A stretch of DNA of 64,000 nucleotides from Gigaspora rosea (Eukaryota; Glomeromycota; Glomeromycetes; Diversisporales; Gigasporaceae): the NCBI GenBank assembly GCA_003550325.1, contig QKWP01000411.1, positions 106,659 through 170,658 on the forward strand, in the 5' to 3' direction. The notes below the pieces were generated by a model, which ran no database searches, was not told the DNA's origin, and saw nothing but the letters and a program-made list of their open reading frames with translations. Shown here piece after piece: positions 41,942 to 53,831 of the stretch (its first letter is position 1; the number at the start of each line of letters is the position of its first letter). The position numbers and the translations under genes are program-made.

Positions 41942-42222
41942 GGTACATACATACGTATTTATAAAATGAACCGAATTTTTGTTCAATTTACAGAGGAAGC
42001 TCATTGGTAAAGAAATACCTTTACTTTGTCTTTTCTTTTAATATTTTAAGCACCGGTAAGTTATTAAATTTTTAAATACAAATTTTTTTTTTCAGTTAAT
42101 TTAATCAACTTTTTTTTAATTCGTAGGCATGTATATCGCATTATATCAAGGTTCTTGGACAGAACAAAAGGGACCTTTTGCTTGGTTTGAAATGTTAGTA
42201 TTATCACATGACAAATAAACAC

Positions 42223-42262
<40 letters not shown>

Positions 42263-42883
42263 AATTTGAAATGATATTTAAATCATCATTTTATTATTTT
42301 TTTTTTCAAGGTTGCAGTTAATGTTGTGGTTTTCTGCATGTAAATAATTTAATAATTACATTAAATTACTGTTTTTAATATTGATACTTATATGTAATAC
42401 GTTTGTTAACTGATTTAATTTCTATAAATAGTTATGGCAAACCTTTACGACATTTTCCATGGAGCCGTTGGTCTTTGTCAACAATATCGTTCTGCGTATT
42501 CACTTCAACAAATTCCAAATGAACCATTAACAGTTTGTGACACTTATATTGCCTCAATAACTTTTAGTTCTCTTATAGTATCTACATATATGATTACAAT
42601 TTGGATAGCCTTTAAAGTACAAAAAGAAAAGAAAAAGAAATCTAAAGTTAAACAAGTTAAAAAAGTAAAAATAATTAAATATTTACAAAATTCTGAATCT
42701 AAAGAAGCTGCTAGATTTGTACGTGTTGAACAACATGATGGTAATGAAAAAGTTATTGAATTTAAAGGGGTTGTTGAAGTTGAAATTGGTAAAAATGATT
42801 TTGATAATAATTTGGATTTGGAAAAAAATAATGATAAGGTTGTTATTAGTGATGATTGTAAAACAAATGAGTCTATATGTTAA
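41600..42883 (+). CDS. six-exon four-helix membrane protein with charged C-terminal tail, unknown function
   Basis: Exons: 41600-41681, 41766-41868, 41994-42055, 42127-42193, 42311-42339 and 42432-42883. All junctions are GT-AG and in frame, giving about 264 residues from MGYQNYRKLFQFLKWIQ to CKTNESIC. Hydrophobic segments are WIQLSFSFMIFILG (exon 1), YLYFVFSFNILSTGMYIAL (exons 3-4), MLQLMLWFSAFMANLYDIF (exons 5-6) and YIASITFSSLIVSTYMITIW (exon 6). After the last helix comes a Lys run (VQKEKKKKSKVKQVKKVK), then a Glu/Asp/Asn-rich tail, as in a cytosolic tail that touches membrane lipids or partners. Four helices and the exon layout resemble MARVEL-type proteins and the gene at 9814, but no family could be proven. 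Intron 2 holds a long TA microsatellite. Confidence 0.78.
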
Positions 42884-43662
42884 AGGCTGATGTACGTACT
42901 GTACGTACGTACAAATGTACACAAATATGTGCATGTATATATATATAAATACATATATAGATTGATATAATATGTATCCTTATTATGCATATTATACATT
43001 TATTACACAGTTATTACACATTTATTATACATTTATTATACATTTATTATACATTTATTATACATTTATTATACATAATTGTAATATAACAGTTGTTATT
43101 TCTTTCAATAGTGGGAATACCCACATCAAATTCATCAAATACTTTATTATCCAGTTTAACATATATATATACATTGTACGTAGTCTCTCTATCATGTATA
43201 ATTAATGAAATGTATAAATTTTTTTTTTTGATACCATATAAAATTAGCATTTACCAGTTACATATTATATATCTAATAATTTGTATTAATTATTATTATA
43301 TTATTAATTATATTATCGTTATTAATTAATTACAGTAACTTTTTTTCACGCATATCTTATACGTATCATATTAAGATTTAAAAGTATTTACAATGTTAAT
43401 TTTTTTAATTAAATTAAGTGTTTTTTTTTTAATCTATCTGGATTTCTCTCGTTTATCTTGTGATATCAAATCACCTTTTTTGCGAACTAATTCTCAATGT
43501 ACAGTAATTTATATAGCTACTCGGAAATTTCCGAGAGATTTTTTTTTTTTTTTCCAATTAACGAAACGAAAAAAAAATATTCTTCTAACGCATGAGGAGA
43601 AAATAATTATTAAACACTGTCATTTCCAGTAATAATTTCCCAATGATGATTTCCAATGATTT
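42884..43662. repeat. intergenic with 11-bp ATTTATTATAC minisatellite
   Basis: 43010-43077 is a tandem array of an 11-base unit (CATTTATTATA), about six copies. The rest is A+T-rich and holds the 3' regions of the flanking convergent genes. Frames in this interval follow from the repeat and are not genes. Confidence 0.55.
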
Positions 43663-44739
43663 TTATAACATTTTCGCCGAAAATAGAGTAACTTCTATAA
43701 AATTATCTTGATGATTCCAATTTTCCATAATTATTTTCCAAATATCTTCACAGTCTACAACTTTCAAGGCATTTTTTTCAAATAAATTCATTAATTCCAA
43801 TGCTTTCTTTAGATAATTATTATTAAATTCTTTCTCAGTGAGTACAAAATTTTTATCATCGTCTTGAAAATTCTCTGTATGTGCCAATGCGATACAATCA
43901 TTTGGAATCATAAATTCAATTTCTTGTTGACAATATCTTAAGAAACTCTTGAATGTTATTCCATATGGAATTGTCATATAATGTGATTTCGATAATGATT
44001 TCCAATAATAATTAATTTTGAACTTTAATAATTTTAATTCTGAGGTTGGAAATTTATTAATGGTTCCAGGTAAATCTTTTGGTGTTGGCAAATAAGGATT
44101 CTCATTAGTGTCGATGCACACTCTTTGTCTATTTTTGGAGAGTTCAAATTTAGCAGGTACAAATTTGTCTCCGCATTCTGGTGAAACATAAATTCCGAAT
44201 CTTTTATGATCTTTCTGTTTTGATTCTGTTGTGATTCGTTTCTTTACTTGACGAGGACAGGTATTAAAATTATTGGAAATATTGGAAATATTGGAAATAT
44301 TGGGGATATTGGAGATATTGGAAGTATTGGAGATATTGGAAGTATTGGAAATATTGAAAGTATTGGAAATATTGAAAGTATTGAAAGTATTGGAAGTATT
44401 GGAAGTATTGAAAGTATTGGAAATATTTGAAGTATTTGAATCAGATTTTAATTTTGTTTTTTTAAAAGTTTTAGTAACTTTTTTCAAAGCCTTTTGAAAG
44501 ATTTTCGAAGGAGACCGATTTGATTTGTGTGATTTATGTTGACAAGGTGATTCATTCAATTTTGTTGGAGAATTTTTGACGATGATCGGTTTTTTAGTTG
44601 GACAACAACATTGAACACCTTGTAATAACGAAAGACAAGTAATTTTTGGCGGCATAGTAATATCGACAGGAACGATAGATTTTTTATTAAAGACTGAAAA
44701 TTTTGTGAATCGTTGTTTCTCGGCACGATGAAAAGTCAT
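43663..44739 (-). CDS. unrecognised protein with basic region and Asn-Thr/Ser-Asn repeat tract
   Basis: A single-exon frame of about 358 residues if it starts at the Met at 44739 (MTFHRAEKQRFTKF). The upstream in-frame Met at 44820 sits in a T-rich run and looks like untranslated sequence. Order: a Cys-rich patch (LLQGVQCCCPTKK), a strongly basic helix (SKIFQKALKKVTKTFKKTK), and about 20 short NTSN/NISN repeats (44265-44430). A conserved-looking C-terminal half of about 190 residues follows (KRFGIYVSPECGDKFVPAKF, INYYWKSLSKSHYMTIPYG, DCEDIWKIIMENWNHQDNF). No signal peptide or membrane helix is seen in this start. The open frame and mixed composition of the C-terminal half argue for a real gene. 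Function unknown. Confidence 0.7.
   Translation of the reverse strand: MTFHRAEKQRFTKFSVFNKKSIVPVDITMPPKITCLSLLQGVQCCCPTKKPIIVKNSPTKLNESPCQHKSHKSNRSPSKIFQKALKKVTKTFKKTKLKSDSNTSNISNTFNTSNTSNTFNTFNISNTFNISNTSNISNTSNISNIPNISNISNISNNFNTCPRQVKKRITTESKQKDHKRFGIYVSPECGDKFVPAKFELSKNRQRVCIDTNENPYLPTPKDLPGTINKFPTSELKLLKFKINYYWKSLSKSHYMTIPYGITFKSFLRYCQQEIEFMIPNDCIALAHTENFQDDDKNFVLTEKEFNNNYLKKALELMNLFEKNALKVVDCEDIWKIIMENWNHQDNFIEVTLFSAKML
44265..44430. repeat. 9/18-bp coding minisatellite (ATTGGAAAT / AATATTGGA)
   Basis: ATTGGAAAT and ATTGGAAGT/ATTGAAAGT units recur about 18 times inside the gene at 43663-44739, where they encode Asn-Ile/Thr-Ser repeats. The opposite strand is also open (Gly-Asn-Ile-Gly), an automatic consequence of the repeat. 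Confidence 0.85.
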
Positions 44740-46260
44740 TATTTTTTTTAAAAAAAAAAGTATTTTAAAGAAGAGAAAATGTGAATTTGATTTTGTGTAA
44801 AGTAAAAAGTTATATTTCAAAAGTTGATTTATGTAAAAGTTATATTTCGAAAGTTGATTTGTAAAGAAAAAAAAAAAAAGATTTTTAAAAAAAAAAAATA
44901 TTAGAGATTACTAATAATTTGAAATTTTTGGACGACACCTCGTCACACCTCTCCAGAACCATCTATTTTATAAAAATTTTCAAGTATTGAAATCATCGCA
45001 TTAAACACATACCAATGTACTCATCCAAAGAGATAATAAATTTTAACAAACGACGAACTCCCAAGTTCCAAACTCGTCAAGAAAAAAAAAAAAATAAAAA
45101 TTTCCTATAAATCAAATATGCATAAAAAAAAAAAAAAAAAATTTAAAACTTGAAAATCAGATCAAGTAATGTTAGAGCATGCATAGAAGCCGTAAATATA
45201 AATAAAAACCCATCCCATATATTTATCACAATAGCAAACTCCGATCGATTTTATTTTTGATTTCAAATAGTAATAAAAAATATGTAGTTACCAAACATTA
45301 GATTACCTGATTCAATTTAACAATTGATTTTTGGCGCAGTTAATAAATGTATCGATATTGATCGATGTTGATCGTCATAAAAAAAATGAGGTAGAGGCAG
45401 GGGCAATAAGCTTAGAAATTAAAAATACTTAGGGTATTTTGGTAAAATAGTAAAAGAAAGAATATCTCATGATTAGTTTAGTACCGATTTTTAAAATAAG
45501 ATCATTGGTTTTTTTCAAGAAAGAATCATGGCAAAAAATCATTTGACAACATATGTAAAGTAAAACTGTCGTAATTTTACCGATTCAAATATATCAAAAA
45601 AAAATATTATTAATATTAATTAAAGATGCTGCTGTTTTAGTTTTAGATATATATTATTATAATATATATAAAATAATTAAAGTTAGTTACGTATGACAAA
45701 AGCAACAATGGAAATTTTTTTTTATTTGTTATTTTCGTACCATAGAAAATCTTGTCAGCGTGTGACAAATAATAGATCTCATTTTTGCAGAAACAAGTCT
45801 TCTTTTGCCTTAAACAATAGATTTAGAGTATCTTGGATTAACAATAGATGTAGAATATTTTAAAACATCATTCTTCCGTTACTCTTTTTGTTTTTTAGTC
45901 TTCTCTCTATGTCACATGATTGAAATCGAAGATCAAAGGGAATATCGTAGTCGGGGATGCATATATAATTAATAAGGAATCTATAAATATTCGTAATGAT
46001 GATACATATAAAATAAATTGATAAATTTTAAAAATAGCTAGTATAAGATATTTTTAAATAAGCGTTATTATACATACCACTTTGGAATGTATGAACCCCA
46101 ACGTTGGCTGAAATTTATCCCTAAAATGAGTAGACTCTTTTTAAAGATTATTCAAGTAAATCTTATGTTATTTGGGTAGAGTTTTCCCAATAATTTTATC
46201 AAACCTCTTTTTTTCGATTATAATACCTAGAACCGATTTATTTTTCATAATATATTAAAC
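44740..46260. other. intergenic desert
   Basis: No gene was recognised. The region has many poly-A tracts. 45900-46250 carries nothing beyond A+T-rich sequence. Confidence 0.4.
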
Positions 46261-46352
46261 CGGTTTTAATAGTTTTTAATAGTTTTTAATAGTTTTTAAT
46301 AGTTTTTTAATAGTTTTTTTAATAGTTTTTAATAGTTTTTAATAGGTTTTAA
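46261..46352. repeat. TTTTTAATAG 10-bp tandem repeat
   Basis: About nine copies of AGTTTTTAAT with length variation in the T run. It sits between AAACCGGTTTTAATAG and GGTTTTAAACC edges, so it may be the core of a small inverted-repeat element (46230-46380, ACCGATTTATTTTTC facing AAAATCGGTTC). Confidence 0.65.
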
Positions 46353-46424
46353 ACCATATGAAAAATTAAAATCGGTTCTAAATTTTTATATTCTGCACTA
46401 TCGATACATACATACATACCAGGC

Positions 46425-46670
46425 TCATATCAGATCACTGGTCAACCAAAAATTTATTGGTCAAACTGGTCCGGTCAAATTGGTCAAATGGTCTGGTCAA
46501 ATTGGTCAAATGGTTTAGTCTATACAAATAAATATATACTGTATATATGTATACTATATAAAATATCCTTTGACCAATTTGACCAATACTAAACCCTTTG
46601 ACCAACTGGTCAAATTGGTCAAACTGGTCTGGTCAAGCTTGATCATTGAAAAGTCCGTGCCAACCCTGAT
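46425..46670. mobile_element. GGTCAAA-rich probable hAT MITE (right end CAGGGTTGG)
   Basis: Alternating GGTCAAATTGGTC and its complement GACCAATTTGACC fill the element. The right end CCGTGCCAACCCTG has the complement CAGGGTTGGCACGG, a hAT-like terminus. The left end near 46430 (ATCAGATCACTGGTC) is less clear, and no target duplication could be read. Confidence 0.5.
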
Positions 46671-48167
46671 AATCAGTAGGGATCAAAACATAATTGAAAG
46701 CCAGATGACAGATTTTTCCGTATATATATATATTTTTTTTACAGCTTTTTTTTTTACCTTTGAAAATTAAAAGCTTTGCAAGTTCGACCATAAATATTGT
46801 GGACTAATTATTGGAGACGAATAACTCATTTTTCGAAAAAAAATTTTGATGCGGCTAGCTATTCACTTGCAAGTAATTATCGTTAATATTTTCCAGCAAA
46901 ATAATATTCATGTTTCGTGGAAAAATATATACTTATTGTACATATTAATTTCCGGCTTTTCGAAATACATGTTTGGATGAATATGTATTCGCTTTTTTGT
47001 CCTACATCGTTTCTCAGTTGAAAAACGAACAATTTTGAAACAAGTTCATATAAAGTTCATATAAAATGTTTATTTGAAAACTTCAATAAAAACAGAGACA
47101 AGAAACTCTCAAGCGAAAAAAGGGAAGGATGTAAAAACAAGAAAAAAGCGTAAAACAATTCAAAAAAAAAAGGACAAAACCATATTTAACAGTTTATTAG
47201 TATTGTGAAGCTTTAAACAAGTTCATGTTAATGAAAATAGAACAATAAATTCAAAATTTTTTGATGCGAACGTAATAAATTAGTTATAATAATACATAAC
47301 GATAATACAAATTCTTACCATAGTTGAATAAAAAGTATAAAGTTGACAAATAAATATTTAATTAATTAATAAACAAATTCATTTGTCATAAATTTAAAAA
47401 TATCTTAATATAGTATGCGAATTTTTATTTAGTATATGTGGAAATATCAACAAGTTGACTTCATTTGAAAAAATGTTCTGAATGATCATAATAAATTCGT
47501 TTTTTTTTTTTTAAATTCCTCAACAATGAAATTGAACCTACCAAATTAATAATGTAAACTCGCGACGCAGTCACGCAAAAGCAAGAATATAGCCAATTTT
47601 TATAATTATATACGTTAGTAATCTTAAAACTTTTGATTAGATATAGCAATGCGAATAAATCTTGAAAAAAAGGAGTTCTTTATTTATACCGTTGCAAAAT
47701 AAGAGTTTCGCTTTATATGTTTAATTATGTTTAATTTATGAATGGATCGAATTAACAAAATAGGTTATTATCTTGATGAAATTATTGACGAATATTATTG
47801 ATGTATATCCATCTTTTTTTCAGTTTTATCCGATTGTCGCACGCAAATCGCTGATTCTCGAGAACCTATTATTTCGAGTACACTCTTCGAGATAAGTCCG
47901 TCAATATATTGGATGAAATGAGCGTTACTATATATTGAGACACTAGTACTATACATTGCCAAAGCTTTTTTTGGCCTGTCTATGTTTATACTTTAGTATA
48001 GGTATAAAAATATTAAAATTAGGCGCTAAACATTTTTACTACATGAAATTATAGTATACGTATCACTGGCAAATTTAATACATGGGAATCCCCTCACAGC
48101 AAAAAGAAGCAGTGGGCAAAAAAAATAATTTTTTTTAAAAATGTAATTTCTTGAAGAATTAAAGTAA
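46671..48167. other. intergenic desert
   Basis: No gene, RNA or repeat could be supported. A+T-rich sequence with homopolymer tracts. Confidence 0.4.
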
Positions 48168-48328
48168 GGGAAATGTCATTTATCACCTGAATTTTTTTAA
48201 ATAGCTCCCTCCCTTACATGATAAATTTTGTACGCATATACTTATATTACTGTATAGCAATATAACATAATATATATTTTGTTAGGGAACCCCTTCTAAA
48301 AAAAATCAGGTGATAAATGATACTTCCC
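48168..48328. mobile_element. MITE with GGGAA...TTATCACCTGA ends
   Basis: The left end GGGAAATGTCATTTATCACC and right end GGTGATAAATGATACTTCCC are inverted repeats with two mismatches over 23 bases, total 161 bases. A more diverged relative lies at about 62936-63101, where ATCAGGTGATTAATGACACTG ends the copy. Confidence 0.65.
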
Positions 48329-48779
48329 AAATAGGCATAAAATTTTTATTAAAAATTATGCTGAATTAAATATTTTAAAAATTTAGTTATTTTGATCTAA
48401 AAAAAAAAAAAAACACAATAAAATATTACAATTAAGCTTTTGATATGGTTATTACTAAGAACGAGTTAGATAATTATAAATTGATAACAAAAATAAAGGA
48501 GACTCTCTTAAACATAATCAATCATATAGATGCATAAGTGATAAGAATAAGAGTTTTTAATAACAAAGTTATGGTAAGTTTCAAAGAAATAACATATTAA
48601 AATAATATGAGTCAAAAATCTTAAACGCCAACATGTGCATACAAGTAATATTATTGTCAATAATTACATGCATTCATGAACCGTATATTTCTTAGAAGTA
48701 AATTCGATTTTAATTCTTGTTTTTTTTCAATACATTAAAATCAAAAAATTTAAATCACTAAACGAATTAAACTTTTATA

Positions 48780-49025
48780 TTTAGGCATAAGTTATTACTA
48801 TATATTCCACGGTCCCTAATGTTCTCCCGTGAACATTTCTGATGATATTTTTATGATGATGTAATACCGTGAAGATATCAAAAATTTTTACACGTTATGA
48901 CATCATCGTTACGGGCATAGGAACCGTGAAATATATCAGATATTACATGTGCGCCGTGAACATCATGTGTTACCACGGCTTCGCCGTGCTAACTCATGAT
49001 ATTCACAACAGCCCGCGTAATATCT
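48780..49025. repeat. CCGTGA/TCACGG-rich element with CACGGCTTCGCCGTG hairpin
   Basis: CCGTGAACAT, ACCGTGAAGATATC, ACCGTGAAATATATC and GCCGTGAACATC recur, with a perfect CACGGCTTCGCCGTG hairpin at 48975-48989. The GC-rich motifs stand out from the surrounding sequence. The edges are not clear. A reading frame at 48869 crosses it and is not supported as a gene. Confidence 0.5.
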
Positions 49026-50120
49026 ATTACATATTATATATTAATATTATAAAGTTCATACTTATTTGAAAAAAAAAAACTTACGAGCATGGAGTTCGAG
49101 ACATTAAAAAAACATTAACTAATAAAACAGAATGATTATTAAACACTTAAAATTTCATGTTAGAAACGGGAGGATGTAACACAATAATCATCGTGACATT
49201 AGAATAAGTAACTCCTTAAATAAAATATAGTTTGTTTTAAGATTCTATAACAGAATAAATTATAATGTTCATAGCAATAATAACCTTATAAATTATATAT
49301 TGCTGGAAAGTGAAACCTTTAAAATCTTAATTTGCTGGATTTTCCTTTTGACAATGGGAAATAATATTTTTAGGCAATCTAATATTTAAAAATCCACAAA
49401 AGAGGTGACCTAATGGACAATGCTGTGTCAGATAGTGCTACAGAAGCATTAGTGTACTAATAAGGATAAAAAGAAAGTATTTGAATGGTATTTGAATCTG
49501 CTAAAGGTAGTAGTTTTCTTGGGTAATACGATTTTGCTACTAAAAATGTCATAGGTAAAGATAAAATTACTTTAGTAGAAATAGCAATAACTATTTTTCA
49601 AGTATATCTGATAAAATATTTGATTTATATGATTCATGATAATAAAAATACCAATTTACTATAGTAAAAATAGGTATTCTCTAATTAAAATGCTTTATTG
49701 TCTTTATATATATGGAATGAGTCAATAGAAAAGGGTCAAATCATTTTTATAAAATATCTTGACAACTACTTAACCAATTTCGATAAAAATTTTTTATTTT
49801 AATAATCTTAGAATTATCTAAAATTAAAATAAAAAAAAATTTATTAGATTTAATAAGATAGTTGACAAAATATTTAAGCTTAAAGTTGAGAAAACTTTTA
49901 ATTAAACAAAATTGTCCCTTTTTTATTGACTTATCTCTATATATATAATTTTGAGTTTAATTTATAAAATATAAAAGAAACTGATATCTATATCTTTTTA
50001 TTTATATTTTTTATACCCATTGTTATATTATAAAATTTAATATATTTTAAAATATATTTTTAACTTTTTATTAAAAAAATATTATATAATTATTAAGTAC
50101 TAGATTATTAGAAGCTGTTA

Positions 50121-51116
50121 AGACCCCAAAATATCTACAAAAGGGTAAGATTTTACAAAAATTGCTAAATATAAAAAAATCTGCAAAAAAGGCAAAAATA
50201 AGCAAACTAATTACTATAAAAGAGGATGGCTAAAGCCAAATGCATTTATATGTTTTTAATTATTTAATTAAAATTAGGGTATGGGTTAGTTAGGAATTAG
50301 GGTTAGAACTTGGCTTATAAATAAAATTATCTTTCCAATATTTTTATTAATGCTCCTAAACAGGTTTAACTACTCATTTGGGGGCATCCATAAATAACGT
50401 TATGTACCCCCTCATAGTAGCACTTGACCCCCCCTACTATATAAAAAATTTTTTCAAAATCCGTATGTTTATATATAAAATTTTACAAAAACTTGAATAT
50501 ATTGTGACACAGTGATCCGATTTGGGTGATTTAGGTACCATTCGATTCGTCTCAGTGAGACGAATCCAATGATACCAAAATCATTTCATTTGGATTACTG
50601 GATCAATAGTTATTCACAAAAAACTATTGATTTTATAATAATTTTATAAGAAAAACCTAATAACCAATAGTATTTGGCCAATAAAATTTGATCCAGTAAT
50701 CCAAATGAAATGAAATTAGTACCATTCGACTTCTCTCACCGAGACGAATCGAATGATACCAAAATCATTAAATTTGGACCACTGGTTCAATTTTTAGCCA
50801 ATTTTTTCTAAAAAAATTATGTTATATTTTTTTGACCCCCTACTTATTGAGAAAAACGTTATCGTTCGTCCAACCCTCTTGTATAACGTTATTTATAGAT
50901 GCCCCCTTTTTTGTATTTTTAGTGTTTTCACTTTTTTTCTTTGTTTTTGTCTCATTAGGCTGATCCATAAAGATCAAAATTTACTATTTGATTGGTTTTT
51001 TATTATGTAAACACACCTGGCTTTTAAACAACCCTATAAAAAAATAATTTGTACAAAAAAAGCCAAAAATAAGCAAAATAAAATTCTACTCCTCTCTATA
51101 TATATTTTGGGGTCCT
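50121..51116. mobile_element. inverted-repeat element (AGACCCCAAAATAT ends), host of a nested MITE
   Basis: The left end AGACCCCAAAATATCTACA pairs with the right end TATATATATTTTGGGGTCCT. Both edges share an inner AAAAATAAGCAAA word in the same orientation. Possible 8-base flanks AGCTGTTA and AGCTATTG match at six of eight positions, so the duplication is uncertain. The PIF/Harbinger-like MITE 50380-50906 is inserted in it. Confidence 0.6.
50380..50906. mobile_element. PIF/Harbinger-like MITE, copy 2
   Basis: The same element as 1380-1906, with ends GGGGGCATCCATAAATAACG and CGTTATTTATAGATGCCCCC. The interior wording is nearly identical (CATAGTAGCACTTGAC and ACGAATCCAATGATACCAAA). The immediate flanks are TTT on both sides. 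Two copies about 49 kb apart, of almost the same length, show that the family was mobilised as a unit. Confidence 0.75.
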
Positions 51117-51575
51117 AGCTATTGTAAGTCTGAAATATAACATATTAACTAAATATTTACAATATATTTATAATTATTTGGTAAAAAAATTGATATATTA
51201 ATCAATATTAATAAATAGTATTATATGGCAAACAGATAGATAAAGATCTAGTAGAAACTTTAATAGCAAATTACATAGTGAACAGAGTAACATAATATTT
51301 TTTTAGTCAAAAGTTTATAATAGCTAATTATAGTATTAGTTATATAGTGAACAGACAGATAAATTTTTAATCAAAAGCCTAGTATGGCCTATAATAGCCA
51401 ATTACAGTATAGTTATATAATAAACAGATAGCTATAATAACTAATTTTTATTTTTTTTTTACTCTTTAACATGACTCGCTGATATTTTATTAAAATCAGT
51501 ATTGAGTACTATTTATAGCCTATTAATACATGAAAAAATTTGACATTATGTGGTTATTTCAAGAGCATCTACATG

Positions 51576-51826
51576 CAGTATTGTCACTTGGACATGTCCA
51601 TACTATGTTTTTGTTCAATGTCCAAGATTGTTCAAAATCGCCCAAGCCTATGTCCCATGTTTAACTAATCAATAAAGTAATTTAAAAAAATATATAATTA
51701 TATATTTTTTTAGGTACTGGACTCATTGGTGAAAAAATTAAAATAGATTATCTTAATAAAATTTTAAGTAATTTTAATTTGAAAAAATGTTCAAAATGTC
51801 CAAAAAATGTTCAAGTGACAACACTG
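51576..51826. mobile_element. hAT MITE (CAGTATTGTCACTTGGAC ends)
   Basis: The left end CAGTATTGTCACTTGGACAT pairs with the right end ATGTTCAAGTGACAACACTG. The flanks are TCTACATG (51568-51575) and CCTACATG (51827-51834), seven of eight identical. The interior repeats GTCCAA/TTGGAC words. Related to 6777-7032 and 53832-53963 by its CAGTRTTG terminus. Confidence 0.82.
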
Positions 51827-51834
51827 CCTACATG

Positions 51835-53177
51835 TGACCGGTCGTACCACTTTATGGATAAAGCAAATATAAACTTTGTTAGCCTATATCAAAGAGCGAC
51901 GGAGGATTTCTTTTTAAATCCTCCCATCTAGCATCAATGGTAGAGATAAACTAACTATTTAAGAAAAACAAATGATAAAAAAAACAAAAGAGAAAAAAAA
52001 GAGGAAATAACTACAAGACCTAGATGAAAAACCAAAAATGACAAAAATAGTAAAAAAAAATTGAAAGATGAGAAAAACGAAGAACAATTCTATGCTAATG
52101 ACATAAATAAACTAACAAAAAAAACATAAAAAGCCACAAAGAGCAGAAAAAAAGCACTAGCACTACTAAAGACTAGTGCTCAAAGATAAAAATTATATAA
52201 TACTACACAAACCTATATACATCATAGTATTATATATATTTCAAAGAAAAAAAAGAAAAAAAAGCTACGCCTAAAAGAAACTTCTAGAAAGAAAGAAATT
52301 TTTTCTGGTATTTTCCTCTGATCGTCCTCACATGTCATTCATTGTTTATTTTGCAGGCATCGAAACTTGCTTATGACTGGGCTCCAATTCAGTAGGCATG
52401 TTTCCAAATTGGGAGGAGTAAACATTGCCAATCTTTTGGAGGGGGTAAGCTGAATTTCTCACTTTTTGCCAAAAATTTTGAAAAGTCCAAAGGGGAGTAA
52501 GAATACTTATATTAAATTTAAAGGAGAGTATATTTTAGATAAAACTCATTTTTTTGTTGTTCCCACTGTTTTGCTACAGATTACTTCATCGACAAAGAAG
52601 CTTTTTGCTCTCCACCAAAATTTCTTATACAAGAGCACTACTTCCTGCTAGTTATCTTGTAAAAAGATGCTTTTGGCTTGCATACTAAATATACAAAGGA
52701 GTCTCCAAGCTAGTAGTTGATTTTTATAAAAACTATACTTCTTTCTGTATTATCCTACTATACATTAAGTATAGGCAATGCTCCAACAAAAAAACTTCTT
52801 GTTTTTCTTTAATAGGAAAATTTGGTTCAAGTGATCATCAGAAAGAGTTCATTTGTATATATAATAACTAATTATAGTATAGTTATATAGCAAATAAACA
52901 AATATTTTTTTGAATTAAAGTCTAGTATAGCTTATAATCAATTATAGTATAGTTATATAGTAAACAAACAATATTTTTTTAATTAAAAGTCTAATATAGT
53001 CTATAATAGCCAATTATAATATAGTTATATAGTGAACAAAGGACTTTTTTAAATTAAGGATCTAGTATGTCTTAATGAGACGGTTCTAACAAGCCCAAAA
53101 ATGGTAAAATCCAATCACAGGATCCCAATTTCATCACAATTTTGTATTATTTTATTAGTAAATTTTAAATTACTATA
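51835..53177. other. intergenic, repeated ATAGTATAGTTATATAG words
   Basis: From about 51230 to 53050 the phrase AATTATAGTATAGTTATATAG...AAACAGA recurs at least six times, interrupted by the MITE at 51576 and a GC-richer stretch at 52310-52800. It looks like an expanded A+T-rich tandem family. 52310-52700 has locally higher GC and could be decayed coding sequence, but no frame persists. Confidence 0.4.
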
Positions 53178-53332
53178 TAAATATCTTTGATACCAAATAA
53201 CTTTTGTTCTACTAATCCGTTTTGGATAATTTTACTATTCAAATACTCATCTCATTAAGATGAGCATTTTGATAGTAAAATCATCCAAAACGGATTAGTA
53301 GAACAAAAATTATTTGGTATCAAAGATATTTA
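53178..53332. repeat. near-perfect hairpin, about 70-bp arms
   Basis: The left arm TAAATATCTTTGATACCAAA continues through CTACTAATCCGTTTTGGAT. It is mirrored by ATCCAAAACGGATTAGTAG ending GGTATCAAAGATATTTA. The tip is CTCATCTCATTAAGATGAG. One arm fragment of the same family is at 22086. The hairpin sits inside a larger inverted pair whose arms are about 53075-53155 and 53620-53690 (ATCCAATCACAGGATCCCAA and its complement). Confidence 0.75.
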
Positions 53333-53831
53333 GGTCATGCACATAAATAAAATTGGCTCTCATAACCTGGCCAGGTGAATTTTTTTAAAAAAGTCAAATA
53401 TTATTTTATATAGTTTTTAAGATTATTATATATATTTTTATATAAAGAGTTAAGTATTTAAAAATTTATATAACATTTTTTAGATTCTAACAATAATATC
53501 CAGGTGCCGGGTGCACTTGGTTGGGTCTTAAAATGTTACAAAAACCAATTAATTTTATTTGCATGGCCTTATATAGTAATTTAAATTTTACTAATAAAAT
53601 AGTACAAAATTGTGAAGATCTTGGGATCCTGTAATCAGATTTTAACAATACTGGGCTTGTTAGAATTATCTCATTGAGACACAAACATTTTGGTATCAAA
53701 ATTATCTAAAATAGATCAGTAGATCAAAACTTATTATCAAATTTTGTAAAACAGCTTATATAAAGTAAATATTAAACAATAAAAACTTTAAAGGTAGGGG
53801 GAACATAGATCATTTTTCATATGATTTTGGT

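Noticed and set aside
44248-44497. Plus-strand frames encoding Gly-Asn-Ile and Glu-Ile-Leu repeats
   Set aside because: They are the antisense shadow of the Asn-Thr/Ser repeat tract in the minus-strand gene at 43663-44739.
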